From Actinomyces gerencseriae DSM 6844 (GTDB lineage: Bacteria; Actinomycetota; Actinomycetes; Actinomycetales; Actinomycetaceae): a stretch of 64,000 nt of DNA. A program made the translations under genes and the position numbers. This document shows, one piece after another, positions 1 through 8,809 of this stretch (positions are counted from its first letter, which is position 1; each line of letters opens with the position of its first letter). The notes under the pieces are model-generated. The model searched no databases. It was not told where the DNA came from and saw only the letters and a program-made list of their open reading frames with translations. The DNA lies in assembly GCF_000429265.1 (NCBI RefSeq), contig NZ_AUBN01000012.1:1-64000 (forward strand), written 5' to 3'.

Positions 1-832
1 GCCTCCACTGTTGCGTCCCCTTGCCCCCGGCCTCCGTCACCACATCCGTCGTCTTGGTGATCCCGCGCAGAGCATGCCTCCCGGCATTCGCCGAGTGGTT
101 GGTGACGTACTTGGTGTACTTGAACGTCCGGGTGACATCCGCGGAGGACGCCCTCAAACCGGCAGCCTCCACCACCGTCGCAATATTCTTGGCGCGACCG
201 ATACCCCACTTGGTGACCTTCGCCGCCGCGACCCAGCCACCGCCCTTGGTATCGGGAACGAAGTACCCGCCCACAGTACTCGACACGGTGCTGGTGACGG
301 GGTTGGACCCGATCTTCGCGCAGGCGTCCGAGAAGGCCTGACGCGCCTCGGTCTCCCGAGTACGAATATCGCTCGTCTGCGTCTCCAGGTTCTTGTACAG
401 GGCGGTTCTCGCCGCAGCGCCGCTGTCGCTCTCGCCGCCGGCGCCGCCACTGCCGCTTCCACCGTCGGCGGAGGCCGCCTTGACGGTCGCCGGATCGTGC
501 ACGGTCTCCCCGGCGACTATCAGTCCCCCGGCCGTCGCCTGGTCGCGGATCCCCTGCAGATCCGTCTTGATACTGCTCAGAGCGCTCGCCAGGTTGTCCA
601 GAGCCGTCTTGTAGCTCCCCAGGTCCGTCACCAGGTTCTCGCAGTCGGTCACCGACGTGGAGATCGACCCCGAGGCGGCTATGGCCGACGATCCCTCCAG
701 CTCGCACACGCTCTTGCGCGCGCTGATCAGATCATCCTCCGCGCTGTCGACATGCGACTTGACGTTACCGATCGCCGTCGCCGACGCCGTGATATCCGAT
801 GGCGTCGCATCCAGATGAGTATCAATCGGCAT
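1..832 (-). CDS. Partial T7SS-effector-like protein, copy B1
   Basis: Open reading frame running off the left edge, so only about the first 277 residues are visible. It is a paralogue of the complete protein at 3309-4529: both begin with IDTHLDATPSDITASATAIG and share most of the helical N-terminus and the segment that ends at the window edge. The middle differs: a Gly/Ser/Ala-rich stretch replaces the linker of the other copy, leaving this copy 3 codons longer at that point. I chose ATG at 832 rather than GTG at 838, because a G-rich stretch lies about 8 bases upstream and the other copy has its Shine-Dalgarno at the same distance. Function is inferred, not recognised: a secreted effector with an LXG/WXG-like N-terminus. 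The glycine-zipper C-terminus of the paralogue would lie outside the window. Confidence 0.7.
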   Translation of the reverse strand, partial: MPIDTHLDATPSDITASATAIGNVKSHVDSAEDDLISARKSVCELEGSSAIAASGSISTSVTDCENLVTDLGSYKTALDNLASALSSIKTDLQGIRDQATAGGLIVAGETVHDPATVKAASADGGSGSGGAGGESDSGAAARTALYKNLETQTSDIRTRETEARQAFSDACAKIGSNPVTSTVSSTVGGYFVPDTKGGGWVAAAKVTKWGIGRAKNIATVVEAAGLRASSADVTRTFKYTKYVTNHSANAGRHALRGITKTTDVVTEAGGKGTQQWR

Positions 833-882
833 AACCACTGCCCCCCAGTCCTGCATCAATGTCCATTAATATCCACTTGCTT

Positions 883-1365
883 CTACTTACCGCTCCCAAG
901 AGGATCGGACCCCGTCCGCGGATACGACGGAACCCCCGAACCCGCGTGAGACGTGGAAGAACCCGACTGCGGAATCGAGAACTGCGGCTTCACACCTCCG
1001 GAGGCCGGATTCGACGAGGAATTCCCGGAACCAGGAGGAGTGCACGTCCCGATGAGCGGCCCCGAGCTCGTCATCAACGACGGGGGCACCGACGACGAGG
1101 ACGGAACGCTGCTGGCGACGTGCCCGTCAACCGTCGTCATATTCGTATCGGCGGTCGACAAACTGCTCGACGTCGCCGGAATACGCGACTGCAGACGCGA
1201 TAACGCCGACTGAAGGTTCGACACCACGGTCGACGCCGCCGACGCCGACCATCCGCAACCCGACGGGGATGTCACCGAATCGCCACTGACATGACTGCTC
1301 GCCGAATTCAAACTCGATATGGCCGACGACGCCTGATTATGATCCCACTTCAACTGACCCGGCAT
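883..1365 (-). CDS. Small Ser-rich protein A1, cassette partner
   Basis: A 160-residue protein starting MPGQLKWDHNQASSA. The first half is predicted helical and resembles a small WXG100-like secretion partner (one Trp near the N-terminus, many Ser and Ala). The second half is Ser/Gly/Pro-rich and looks disordered, ending in PRTGSDPLGSGK. It is a paralogue of 4598-5104. The start is set by GGGAGG seven bases upstream of ATG 1365; the longer reading frame from 1380 lacks such a site. It lies 50 bp upstream of copy B1 and is probably cotranscribed with it. I do not recognise the family. A chaperone or co-secreted partner of B is an inference from position and composition. Confidence 0.65.
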   Translation of the reverse strand: MPGQLKWDHNQASSAISSLNSASSHVSGDSVTSPSGCGWSASAASTVVSNLQSALSRLQSRIPATSSSLSTADTNMTTVDGHVASSVPSSSSVPPSLMTSSGPLIGTCTPPGSGNSSSNPASGGVKPQFSIPQSGSSTSHAGSGVPSYPRTGSDPLGSGK

Positions 1366-1846
1366 CTGACAGCCTCCCACCTAACTGTCGCGCCACCTCT
1401 TCGCCGCGACTGGAACGGGCAGACCCTACCACCGGATCTCAAAGCGGTCACGGGGATCCGCTCTCGCCGACGAGGTGGATCGAGGGTCGAAGGCGCCGAT
1501 GGACGAAGCCGGGCATGAGGACACCACGAGTCGACGCGACCCCGGAGCGCGAGCGACCCCGAATGGAACCCCGTCGCCGACGCGGCACGACCCGGTGCGA
1601 ACCCGGAGCACGAACGAGATTCTCGACACACCCACGCTCGTCGCGCGCCGCTCAATCTCTCCTGTCGCACCGGTCTCATCGATCACGTGAGACTCATGCT
1701 CCGCCTCCGTCCAGGTCGGCCCACACGCCCCGGTCGTCCCGGACTACGGGGGCCGACTGCGCGACCAGGACCCCGAGCTCCGACCCGCGCAGGCCGACGT
1801 TCCGACGGACACGATGTCGTGGGCATGGCAGGCGTTCCGCGCTCCG

Positions 1847-1990
1847 CGCGCGGTCGTACCCGGGCCCGCGCGGTCGTACTTTCTTCCACGTGGTCGTGCC
1901 TTAGGGCCTCGCTAAGGTACGACCTGGAGCAGGAGGGTACGACCACGCGGTTCCATGTACGACCGCGAACCGCAAGGTACGACCGTGCGA
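1847..1990. repeat. Phased inverted array R1 (20-bp period)
   Basis: Heptamers GTCGTAC, GTCGTAC and GTCGTGC start at 1853, 1873 and 1893. A hairpin CCTTAG...CTAAGG follows (1899-1917), then GTACGAC starts at 1917, 1937, 1957 and 1977. Every step is exactly 20 bp and the inner pair starts 24 bp apart. This is the first of five loci with this plan. The gap 1366-2159 holds no convincing gene: frames there are read through this array or are short, and the rest shows nothing I can name. Confidence 0.9.
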
Positions 1991-2159
1991 GGCCCGGGAT
2001 TCATGGAAGCAGTCGACCTGCTACCGAAGGGCGCGAATAGTCGCATAGCCGCCGCGGCAGTCGGGCTCGCAGTCGCAATCATGAGGAACTGGACGAGAGA
2101 GAGAAGAGTGGATCGATCGTCTTGATGAATAGGTTTACCCGAGCGAGGGCGCGTGGGCT

Positions 2160-2696
2160 TCACGACCATGGCAGCCATCGGCGCTTGCGCTTGTGCCGCC
2201 CTGAATAACGACGGGGCGTCTGGTACGGCGAGACCTCCTCCTCGAAACCCTCGGGGACGTCCGGGTCCCCCGTCGGATAGCCCGCGCGCCGCCATACCTC
2301 CTCAGCTGCCCCGGCACCCGACCGCGCGTCCCGCCGACGACGCTTCTCCAACTGCCACTCCGGATACATCGGCGCCGGCAAAGGAAACGGAATCAAACCC
2401 AACGCCGCCACCAACAAAGACAGCAAAGAAACCGCACCGAAAAACGACATCAAAACACCACCGGTCCCAAAACCAGCCACCCCAACCAACAACAACCCCC
2501 CACCGAACAACATAAAACCGCCCACCGCGGGCTCAATGACCGCCACCGTATTACGACCCAGACTGAAACCCCCCCACAACATAGAACGACACCCCTTCCC
2601 ATAACCACTGTCCGAGAACATCGCGAACCACCAATTCACGAACATCATCCCACCCAAGAACAGGCACCCAACGCCGTTCAACACATCCTTAACCAC
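2160..2696 (-). CDS. Three-helix membrane protein C1, putative immunity protein
   Basis: A 178-residue protein with hydrophobic segments at about 7-27, 55-76 and 80-103 and a charged, Arg/Lys-rich cytoplasmic-looking tail (119-178). It is a tandem paralogue of 2742-3278. The two are identical from about residue 91 to the end apart from trivial changes, but differ at residues 67-69, 78-80 and 87-90, inside membrane segments two and three. The coding region is much richer in A on the plus strand and lower in GC than its neighbours, which suggests acquisition. The GTG start is the track default with a poorly placed Shine-Dalgarno. I infer a membrane immunity protein from its position directly behind the glycine-zipper protein; no known family is recognised. 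Confidence 0.65.
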   Translation of the reverse strand: MVKDVLNGVGCLFLGGMMFVNWWFAMFSDSGYGKGCRSMLWGGFSLGRNTVAVIEPAVGGFMLFGGGLLLVGVAGFGTGGVLMSFFGAVSLLSLLVAALGLIPFPLPAPMYPEWQLEKRRRRDARSGAGAAEEVWRRAGYPTGDPDVPEGFEEEVSPYQTPRRYSGRHKRKRRWLPWS

Positions 2697-2741
2697 ACCT
2701 CACCACCCCAACCCGTACGACAGGCGCGAGGGTGCGCGGGC

Positions 2742-3278
2742 TCACGACCACGGCAGCCACCGGCGCTTGCGCTTGTGCCGCCCTGAATAACGACGGGGCG
2801 TCTGGTACGGCGAGACCTCCTCCTCGAAACCCTCGGGGACGTCCGGGTCCCCCGTCGGATAGCCCGCGCGCCGCCATACCTCCTCAGCTGCCCCGGCACC
2901 CGACCGCGCGTCCCGCCGACGACGCTTCTCCAACTGCCACTCCGGATACATCGGCGCCGGCAAAGGAAACGGAATCAAACCCAACGCCGCCACCAACAAG
3001 GATAGTAACGCAGCCGGAGCGAAAAACGACATCAAAACACTATCGTTCCCGAAGCCAGCGACCCCAACCAGCATTGCCGCTCCACCGAATAACATAAAAC
3101 CGCCCACCGCGGGCTCGATGACCGCCACCGTATTACGACCCAGACTGAAATCCCCCCACAACATGGACCGACACCCCTTCCCATAACCACTGTCCGAGAA
3201 CATCGCGAACCACCAATTCACGAACATCATCCCACCCAAGAACAGGCCGACAACACCGTAGAACACGTCCCTAACCAC
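2742..3278 (-). CDS. Three-helix membrane protein C2, putative immunity protein
   Basis: A 178-residue paralogue of 2160-2696 with the same three hydrophobic segments and the same basic tail. It starts 30 bp after the stop of the effector-like gene (3309) and is followed 45 bp later by its twin, so A2, B2, C2 and C1 look like one transcript. The DNA of the last 260 bases or so of the two copies is essentially identical, while segments two and three differ at a handful of positions, as expected for specificity residues of an immunity protein or for copies under partial gene conversion. Only the membrane topology is visible; the role is inference. Confidence 0.65.
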   Translation of the reverse strand: MVRDVFYGVVGLFLGGMMFVNWWFAMFSDSGYGKGCRSMLWGDFSLGRNTVAVIEPAVGGFMLFGGAAMLVGVAGFGNDSVLMSFFAPAALLSLLVAALGLIPFPLPAPMYPEWQLEKRRRRDARSGAGAAEEVWRRAGYPTGDPDVPEGFEEEVSPYQTPRRYSGRHKRKRRWLPWS

Positions 3279-3308
3279 ACCTCACCACCCCAACACAACA
3301 ATCATCAA

Positions 3309-4529
3309 TCAATGGAACCAACCAAGAGCCTTATCAGCGAGCGCCTTCCCGGCACCAGACCCGACGACCCCGCCGACGATCCCACCGACCGCGGCCCCCA
3401 CCGGTCCGCCCACGCACGCACCGATCGCCGCACCGGCCTGAGCTCCTGCCCAGCCGCCGGCGGCTGAACCGGCGCCCTTCGTCGCCGCACGCGCCACCTT
3501 CTCTCCCTGACCGATGGACGGGTCCTTGGAGTCCTTCTGCCACTGCTCGTAGGCATCGACGCCGAAGCTCACCGCCGTGCCCGCACGACCGGCCCACTTC
3601 AGGGGTTTACCGGCCTTGCGCACCGTATCGACGACCTTCGCCCCCGTGGAGCCCTCCGCGGCCTTGGTCGGGCTCCAGTTCGAGAGCTTGCGGTCGCTCA
3701 GCGCATGCCTCCACTGTTGCGTCCCCTTGCCCCCGGCCTCCGTCACCACATCCGTCGTCTTGGTGATCCCGCGCAGAGCATGCCTCCCGGCATTCGCCGA
3801 GCGGTTGGTGACGTACTTGGTGTACTTGAGCGTCCGGGTGACATCCGCGGAGGACGCCCTCAAACCGGCGGCCTCCACCAGCGATGCGATATCCCTGGTG
3901 CGACTGATGCCCCAGGTGCCGGCACGCGCCGCACCCACCCAGCCCCCGGCCCTGGTATCGGGAATGAAGTATCCCTTCACGGCATTCGACGCAGCATGGG
4001 CGATGGGGTTGGTCCCGATCTTCGCGCAGGCGTCCGAGAAGGCCTGACGCGCCTCCTTCTCCCGAGTACGGATATCGCTCGTCTGCGTCTCCAGGTTCTT
4101 GTACAGGGATATCCTGTCCTGCTCCACACTGTTCTCATAAACCTCCACGGAGTTGTCGGGATTCGCTCCGAGAGGGTAGGAGCTCTTCGGCTCGACCACG
4201 GTCTCCCCGTTGAGCGTCAGTCCACCGGCCGTCGCCTGATCACGGATCCCCTGCAGATCCGTGTCGATACTGCTCAGGGCGCTCGCCAGATTATCCAGGG
4301 CCGTCTTGTAGTCCCCCAGGTCCGTCACCAGATCCTCGCAACCGTCGACCGCGGTGCTGAGCGAGCTCAGGGCGGCCACGGCCGACGACCCCTCCAGCTC
4401 GCACGCGCTCTTGCGCGCGCTGATCAGATCATCCTCCGCGCTATCGACATTCGTCTTGATAGTACCGATCGCCGTCGCCGACGCCGTGATATCCGACGGG
4501 GTCGCATCCAGATGAGTATCAATCGCCAC
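3309..4529 (-). CDS. Glycine-zipper T7SS-effector-like protein B2
   Basis: A 406-residue protein. Residues 1-180 are predicted helical with regularly spaced Leu/Ala, like the N-terminal secretion domains of LXG/WXG-type effectors. Residues 185-320 form a mixed linker with many basic residues. Residues 352-394 form a glycine zipper (GWAGAQAGAAIGACVGGPVG and onward) with GxxxG spacing, ending LGWFH. Glycine-zipper C-termini are known in pore-forming type VII effectors such as TelE of Streptococcus gallolyticus. The start is the third GTG (4529), because GGAGGG lies 8 bases upstream; GTG 4535 would be only 2 bases from it. The gene sits between a small helical partner (A2) and two membrane proteins (C2, C1), the order of a partner-toxin-immunity cassette. 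Toxin function is inferred. Confidence 0.65.
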   Translation of the reverse strand: MAIDTHLDATPSDITASATAIGTIKTNVDSAEDDLISARKSACELEGSSAVAALSSLSTAVDGCEDLVTDLGDYKTALDNLASALSSIDTDLQGIRDQATAGGLTLNGETVVEPKSSYPLGANPDNSVEVYENSVEQDRISLYKNLETQTSDIRTREKEARQAFSDACAKIGTNPIAHAASNAVKGYFIPDTRAGGWVGAARAGTWGISRTRDIASLVEAAGLRASSADVTRTLKYTKYVTNRSANAGRHALRGITKTTDVVTEAGGKGTQQWRHALSDRKLSNWSPTKAAEGSTGAKVVDTVRKAGKPLKWAGRAGTAVSFGVDAYEQWQKDSKDPSIGQGEKVARAATKGAGSAAGGWAGAQAGAAIGACVGGPVGAAVGGIVGGVVGSGAGKALADKALGWFH

Positions 4530-4597
4530 AACCACTGCCCTCCAGTTCTACAATCACATCACCCATGTCAACCAAGTCAGTCCACTAGCCGCCTCGC

Positions 4598-5104
4598 CTA
4601 CTTGCCACTCCCAAGAGGATCCGACCCCGTCCGCGGATACGACGGAACCCCCGAACCCGCGTGAGACGTGGAAGAGCCCGACTGCGCAGCCGAGAACTGG
4701 GGCTTCACACCCCCGGAGGCAGGTCCCGAACTCGACGATGAGCGCCCGGAACTCCCGGGGCTCCCGGATCCGCCGGGCGCGCACGTCCCGATGAGCGGCC
4801 CCGAGCTCGTCATCAGTGACGGGGACACCGACGACGAGGACGGAACACTACTGGCGCTCTGCGTATCAGCGGTCGTCATATTCGCATCGGCGATCGATAG
4901 GTTATTCGATATCGACGGGATGAGCGACTGCAGACCCGATAACGCCGACTGCAGCCTCGACACCGCTCCCGACGCCGCCGACGCCGACGTCCCGCAGCCC
5001 GACGGGGAGCTCACCGAATCGCCGCTGATATGATCGCTCGCCGAGTTGGAACTCGACATGGCCGACGACGCCTGACTATGATCCCATTTCAACTGACCCG
5101 ACAT
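4598..5104 (-). CDS. Small Ser-rich protein A2, cassette partner
   Basis: A 168-residue protein beginning MSGQLKWDHSQASSAMSS, paralogue of 883-1365. It has the same helical first half and Ser/Gly/Pro-rich second half, and an identical end PRTGSDPLGSGK. GGAAGG seven bases before ATG 5104 sets the start. The gene is first in the apparent minus-strand unit A2-B2-C2-C1, 68 bp before B2. There is no WXG motif in the usual place, so a WXG100 assignment is not justified; a secretion partner or chaperone of B is inferred only from gene order and duplication with B. Confidence 0.65.
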   Translation of the reverse strand: MSGQLKWDHSQASSAMSSSNSASDHISGDSVSSPSGCGTSASAASGAVSRLQSALSGLQSLIPSISNNLSIADANMTTADTQSASSVPSSSSVSPSLMTSSGPLIGTCAPGGSGSPGSSGRSSSSSGPASGGVKPQFSAAQSGSSTSHAGSGVPSYPRTGSDPLGSGK

Positions 5105-5279
5105 CTGAAAACCTTCCACGACGTGCCGTCATCATCATCGTTCGTTGCGGACTGGGACGGCGTTGACTCTACTACCGGATCACGGCTGGCCACAGGGGTT
5201 TCGGAGATCGATCGTCGCGGAATATTTGTTCCAGCGTGTCACTTTATGACCGTCGTCCAGGGCGGGCACGGCGCGCAGC

Positions 5280-5520
5280 ACGTCCGGGGCGGCCACCGGC
5301 CCGGGCGCTCCAGGGCGAAGGCGTGGCGGCGACGAGGGTGGAGCCCGAGCCCGCCACCGGCCCGGGCGCTCCGGGGCGAAGGAGCGGTCCTACACGCCGT
5401 GGGCGGCACGGGGGAGGGCCCGCCCGGCGCCCCGGGGCGAAGCCGCCCGTCGGCTCGCCCGGCTCCGGCCCTGCTCTGGCGCTCCGGGCGAAACGGCTTG
5501 CCCGACGGCCCGCCCACCAG
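5280..5520. repeat. Degenerate GC-rich tandem repeat in divergent promoter region
   Basis: Three to four imperfect copies of a unit like CCGGCCCGGGCGCTCC followed by GGGGCGAAG, spaced about 60-70 bp (around 5297, 5359, 5428 and 5478). They sit in the 456-bp gap between the A2 start (minus) and the coiled-coil gene at 5561 (plus). All six frames across it are open because it is so GC-rich, but none looks like protein. No promoter is evident to me in the rest of the gap. Confidence 0.6.
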
Positions 5521-5560
5521 GGACGATGAGCCCTCCGCACGCATCTTCGAGGAGCCCGAC

Positions 5561-6922
5561 GTGTTCTGGAAACGCAAGCGCGACACCCCCGCCCCGCCGC
5601 AGGTAGTCACGGTCGAGGACCTCCGGGTCCGCGCGGGCAGAGCGCTCGTGACCGCCGACGACGCCGTGCGCTCCGCCTCCGAGGAGCTCTCCTACGCCCA
5701 GGCCCAGTTCGGGCTGTCGGCCACGGACGCCTTCACCGGAGCGCTGAACACCGCTCGCGGCCACCTCGCCCGCTCCTTCGAGCTGCGCAAGCTCCTCGAC
5801 GACGACATCCCGGAGACCGAGCCGGTCCAGCGCCAGATGTACGGCGAGATCCTCCAACGGTGCACCGACGCCATCAACGTCATCAGGGAGCAGGAGTCCG
5901 CCTTCAACGCCCGGCGCGGCCTGGAGGCGAATCTGCCGACCTCCGTGGCCGAGACCGAGCAGAGGGCCGACGAGACCGAGCAGGCGATCGCCATGGCCAA
6001 CACCCTGCTGGTCACCCTCCACGCCACCTACCCGGCCGGCTCGCTGACCTCCGTCTCGCAGGCCCCCGAGCGCGCGGAGAGGCTGCTGGCCGCCGGGCGC
6101 ACGGCCCTGGACCAGGCGCGCGCCTCCATCGAGGCGGATCAGCAGGCCACCGCCGTCGAGCAGGTGCGCATCGCCCAGGGCACGATCGTCCAGGCGGGCG
6201 AGCTGGCCGCCCAGGTCACCGGGGCGCGGGAGCGTCTCGAGCGCGCCGCGGCCGACCTGACCGCGGCCGTCGCCTCGATCTCCTCCGACCTCGTCGATGC
6301 CGAGCGCCTGGCCTCCCAGGTGCCGGCGGCGTCGCTGAACCCGCTGGTGGCCGACGCCGAGGCCGCCGTCGCCGAGGGGCGGGCCGCCTCCGGCCCCGGG
6401 GCGAGCGGGGACCCGCTGGCGGCCCTGGACCACCTGGCCCGGGCGGAGGCCGCGCTCGACGAGGCCCTGGCCCCGGCTCGCGCCCGGGAGGAGAACGACT
6501 CCCGGGCACGGGCCTCGCTCGGCTCGCGCCTGGCGCGCCTCAACTCCCAGATCGCGGCGGTCACCTCCTACATCACCACGCACCGCGGAGCCGTGGGCCC
6601 CTCGGCGAGGACGGCGCTGTCGGAGGCCTCCAGGCACGCGGCGGCCGCCACCTCGATGCAGGGCGCGGACCCGTCGGCGGCCCTGGCGGAGGTCGCCCAG
6701 GGCGAGCCGCTGGTGGCGCAGGCCCAGGCGCTGGCCGAGACGGACGTGCACCGGTCGGGGTCGTGGGACGGCCCGCGGGGCGGGCGGGGCTCGGGCGGCG
6801 GGCTCGACGTCGGCTCCCTGGTGCTGGGCGGCCTGCTCCTGGGCGGCCTGACCGGCGGCCACCACGACTACGGCGGCTGGGGAGGCCCGGACATCGATCT
6901 GGACTTCGATTTCTTCGACTGA
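5561..6922 (+). CDS. Coiled-coil protein with Gly/Asp-rich tail, PspA partner
   Basis: A 453-residue protein starting VFWKRKRDTPAPPQ. GAGGAG six bases before GTG 5561 fixes this start; the longer frame from 5030 runs through a non-coding repeat. Residues 20-400 are almost wholly helical, Ala/Glu/Arg-rich coiled coil. The tail has a Gly/Leu stretch and ends in GGWGGPDIDLDFDFFD. It resembles the C-terminal half of actinobacterial TPM-domain (YgcG-like) proteins, but no signal peptide, TPM domain or membrane segment precedes it. It lies 258 bp upstream of pspA on the same strand, which supports an envelope-stress role. Assignment to the TPM group is tentative. Confidence 0.7.
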   Translation: MFWKRKRDTPAPPQVVTVEDLRVRAGRALVTADDAVRSASEELSYAQAQFGLSATDAFTGALNTARGHLARSFELRKLLDDDIPETEPVQRQMYGEILQRCTDAINVIREQESAFNARRGLEANLPTSVAETEQRADETEQAIAMANTLLVTLHATYPAGSLTSVSQAPERAERLLAAGRTALDQARASIEADQQATAVEQVRIAQGTIVQAGELAAQVTGARERLERAAADLTAAVASISSDLVDAERLASQVPAASLNPLVADAEAAVAEGRAASGPGASGDPLAALDHLARAEAALDEALAPARAREENDSRARASLGSRLARLNSQIAAVTSYITTHRGAVGPSARTALSEASRHAAAATSMQGADPSAALAEVAQGEPLVAQAQALAETDVHRSGSWDGPRGGRGSGGGLDVGSLVLGGLLLGGLTGGHHDYGGWGGPDIDLDFDFFD

Positions 6923-7180
6923 CAGCAGCCGCACCGCCCTGGAGGCACCGGGCCTCCCGGAGGAGCCGTCTCATCGGGCTCCCGCCGGGGCCCGTCGACC
7001 GGCCCCGCGGGGCTCGCGCCCGATGACGCCCTCCTCGAACGCACTGGGCCGGGCACGGGTTTTCTGGAACGATGTCCCGGACCCCCGCTGACAACACGAC
7101 AGCACTGACAACAGAGCCGACCACGGACCTGCTCGCGCGTCGCATCCGGCAGCCGGGCACGAAGAAAGGGAATATCGCAT

Positions 7181-8032
7181 ATGGCTGAGAAGCAGTCGAT
7201 CCTGGGGCGCATCGCCCAGCTGACCCGGGCCAACGTCAATGCCCTCCTCGATCGCGCCGAGGACCCGGAGAAGATGCTCAACCAGCTGGTGCGCGACTAC
7301 ACCGCCTCCATCTCGGAGGCGCGCGACGCCGTCGCCCAGACGATCGGCAACCTGCGGCTGGCCGAGAAGGACCACGCCGCGGATCTGGCCGAGGCCAGGG
7401 ACTGGGGCAACAAGGCCCTGGCGGCCTCCCGGAAGGCCGACCAGATGCGCGCCGGCGGGGACGCGGCCGGCGCCGACAAGTGGGACTCGCTGGCCAAGAT
7501 CGCCATCACCAAGCAGATCACGGCGGAGAACGAGGCGAAGGCCGCCGAGCCGATGATCGCCTCCCAGCAGCAGGTCGTCGAGCAGCTCAAGACGGGGCTC
7601 CAGCAGATGGAGGCCAAGCTCGGCGATCTGCACTCCAAGCGGGACCAGCTCATCGCCCGCAGGAAGACCGCCGAGGCGCAGGTCAAGGTCCAGGGCGCGA
7701 TCCGCTCGATCAACGTCATGGACCCCACCAGCGAGCTCTCCCGCTACGAGGACCAGGTCCGCCGCGTCGAGGCGCAGGCCGCGGGCCAGATGGAGCTGGC
7801 CGGGTCCTCGTTGGAGTCGCAGTTCGCCGAGCTGGAGGCCTCCGGCGCCGAGATGGAGGCCGAGGCGCGCCTGGCGGCCCTGAAGTCGGGCGGCAACAGC
7901 GCGCTGCCCGCCGCCCAGTCACCGGCGCAGATCACGGACGGGGACGACGTCGACGCCGCCTTCGCCGCGCTCAAGGCCGAGAGCGCCCGGCCGACCGGCC
8001 AGCCGGCGGACCCCGAGGCGTCCTCCTACTGA
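7181..8032 (+). CDS. pspA: PspA/IM30 family phage shock protein A
   Basis: A 283-residue PspA/IM30 (ESCRT-III superfamily) protein. The N-terminal MAEKQSILGRIAQLTRANVN forms the amphipathic helix that binds stressed membranes; residues 25-220 are the long helical hairpin and coiled coil. The C-terminus is Ala/Pro-rich and acidic and longer than the bacterial minimum of about 220. In this family the protein assembles on the inner face of the membrane and maintains its integrity. AAAGGGAA lies upstream of the ATG. No PspB, PspC or ClgR neighbour is present; the closest same-strand gene upstream is the coiled-coil protein at 5561, so regulation is not visible. Confidence 0.9.
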   Translation: MAEKQSILGRIAQLTRANVNALLDRAEDPEKMLNQLVRDYTASISEARDAVAQTIGNLRLAEKDHAADLAEARDWGNKALAASRKADQMRAGGDAAGADKWDSLAKIAITKQITAENEAKAAEPMIASQQQVVEQLKTGLQQMEAKLGDLHSKRDQLIARRKTAEAQVKVQGAIRSINVMDPTSELSRYEDQVRRVEAQAAGQMELAGSSLESQFAELEASGAEMEAEARLAALKSGGNSALPAAQSPAQITDGDDVDAAFAALKAESARPTGQPADPEASSY

Positions 8033-8209
8033 CGCCCACCTGCCGCCTCACGGACCGCCGACCGCCGACGACGGGTCCAGCCGGCCCGGCCACCGGCTCC
8101 GCCGGACCGGCTGAGCCGACGTCATCAGCGGTCGGACCCCGCCGACTCGCCGGCCACCGTACATCGATTCCAGCCAGCCGCACGCCCCCGAGGCCGTTAG
8201 CATGGCGTC

Positions 8210-8809
8210 ATGAGCATCCCCACCTACCTCCTCGTCGACGGGGAGAACATCGACGCCACACTGGGCATGAGCGTCCTGGGACGCCGGCCCGAGCCGGAGG
8301 AGCGTCCGCGTTGGGACCGTGTGCTCTCCTTCTGCGACGAGCTCTCCGACGCCAGCGCCGGAGGGCAGGGAGCCGATACCACTGCGCTCTTCTTCCTCAA
8401 CGCCACCTCGGGCCATATGCCGATGGGCTTCGTCCAGGCCCTCATGGCGATGGAGTACCGCCCTCTGCCGCTGGCCGGGTCGGGCCATGCCGAGGAGAAG
8501 GTCGTCGACGTCGGCATCCAGCGCACGCTGGACGCCCTCGCATCGCGCGTCGAGTCCGGCCAGAGCGCCCAGGTCCTGCTCGGCTCGCACGACGGCGACT
8601 ACATTCCGCAGGTCGAGCGCCTCCTGGGAGCCGGCGCCTACGTCGGCGTGCTGTGCTTCCGCGAGTTCCTCAACGCGCAACTGGCGGGCCTGGTGGAGTA
8701 CGGCCTGGTGATCCACGATCTCGAGGAGGACGTGGACGCCTTCACCAGTCCGCTGCCGCGCGTACGGATCATCCCGCTCGACGAATTCGACCCGCTCAAG
8801 TTCATCTGA
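8210..8809 (+). CDS. NYN domain protein (PIN-like RNase fold)
   Basis: A 199-residue protein of the NYN/LabA-DUF88 type. Conserved acidic positions of the fold are visible: LLVDGENID at residues 7-15, VVDVGIQRTLD near 105, and GSHDGDYIPQVERL near 127. These Asp residues would bind the catalytic metal of a PIN-like nuclease. The last 40 residues are an extension ending FDPLKFI. There is no Shine-Dalgarno in the usual place, so translation may be leaderless or start from a nearby internal site. It stands alone between pspA and the two-component genes. RNA processing is a family-level expectation, and the substrate is unknown. Confidence 0.8.
   Translation: MSIPTYLLVDGENIDATLGMSVLGRRPEPEERPRWDRVLSFCDELSDASAGGQGADTTALFFLNATSGHMPMGFVQALMAMEYRPLPLAGSGHAEEKVVDVGIQRTLDALASRVESGQSAQVLLGSHDGDYIPQVERLLGAGAYVGVLCFREFLNAQLAGLVEYGLVIHDLEEDVDAFTSPLPRVRIIPLDEFDPLKFI

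Noticed and set aside
1687..2040. 117-residue frame
   Set aside because: It reads through array R1 and has no ribosome site.
5030..5560. N-terminal extension of the coiled-coil protein
   Set aside because: It crosses the start of A2 on the other strand and a GC-rich repeat; GTG 5561 has a proper ribosome site.
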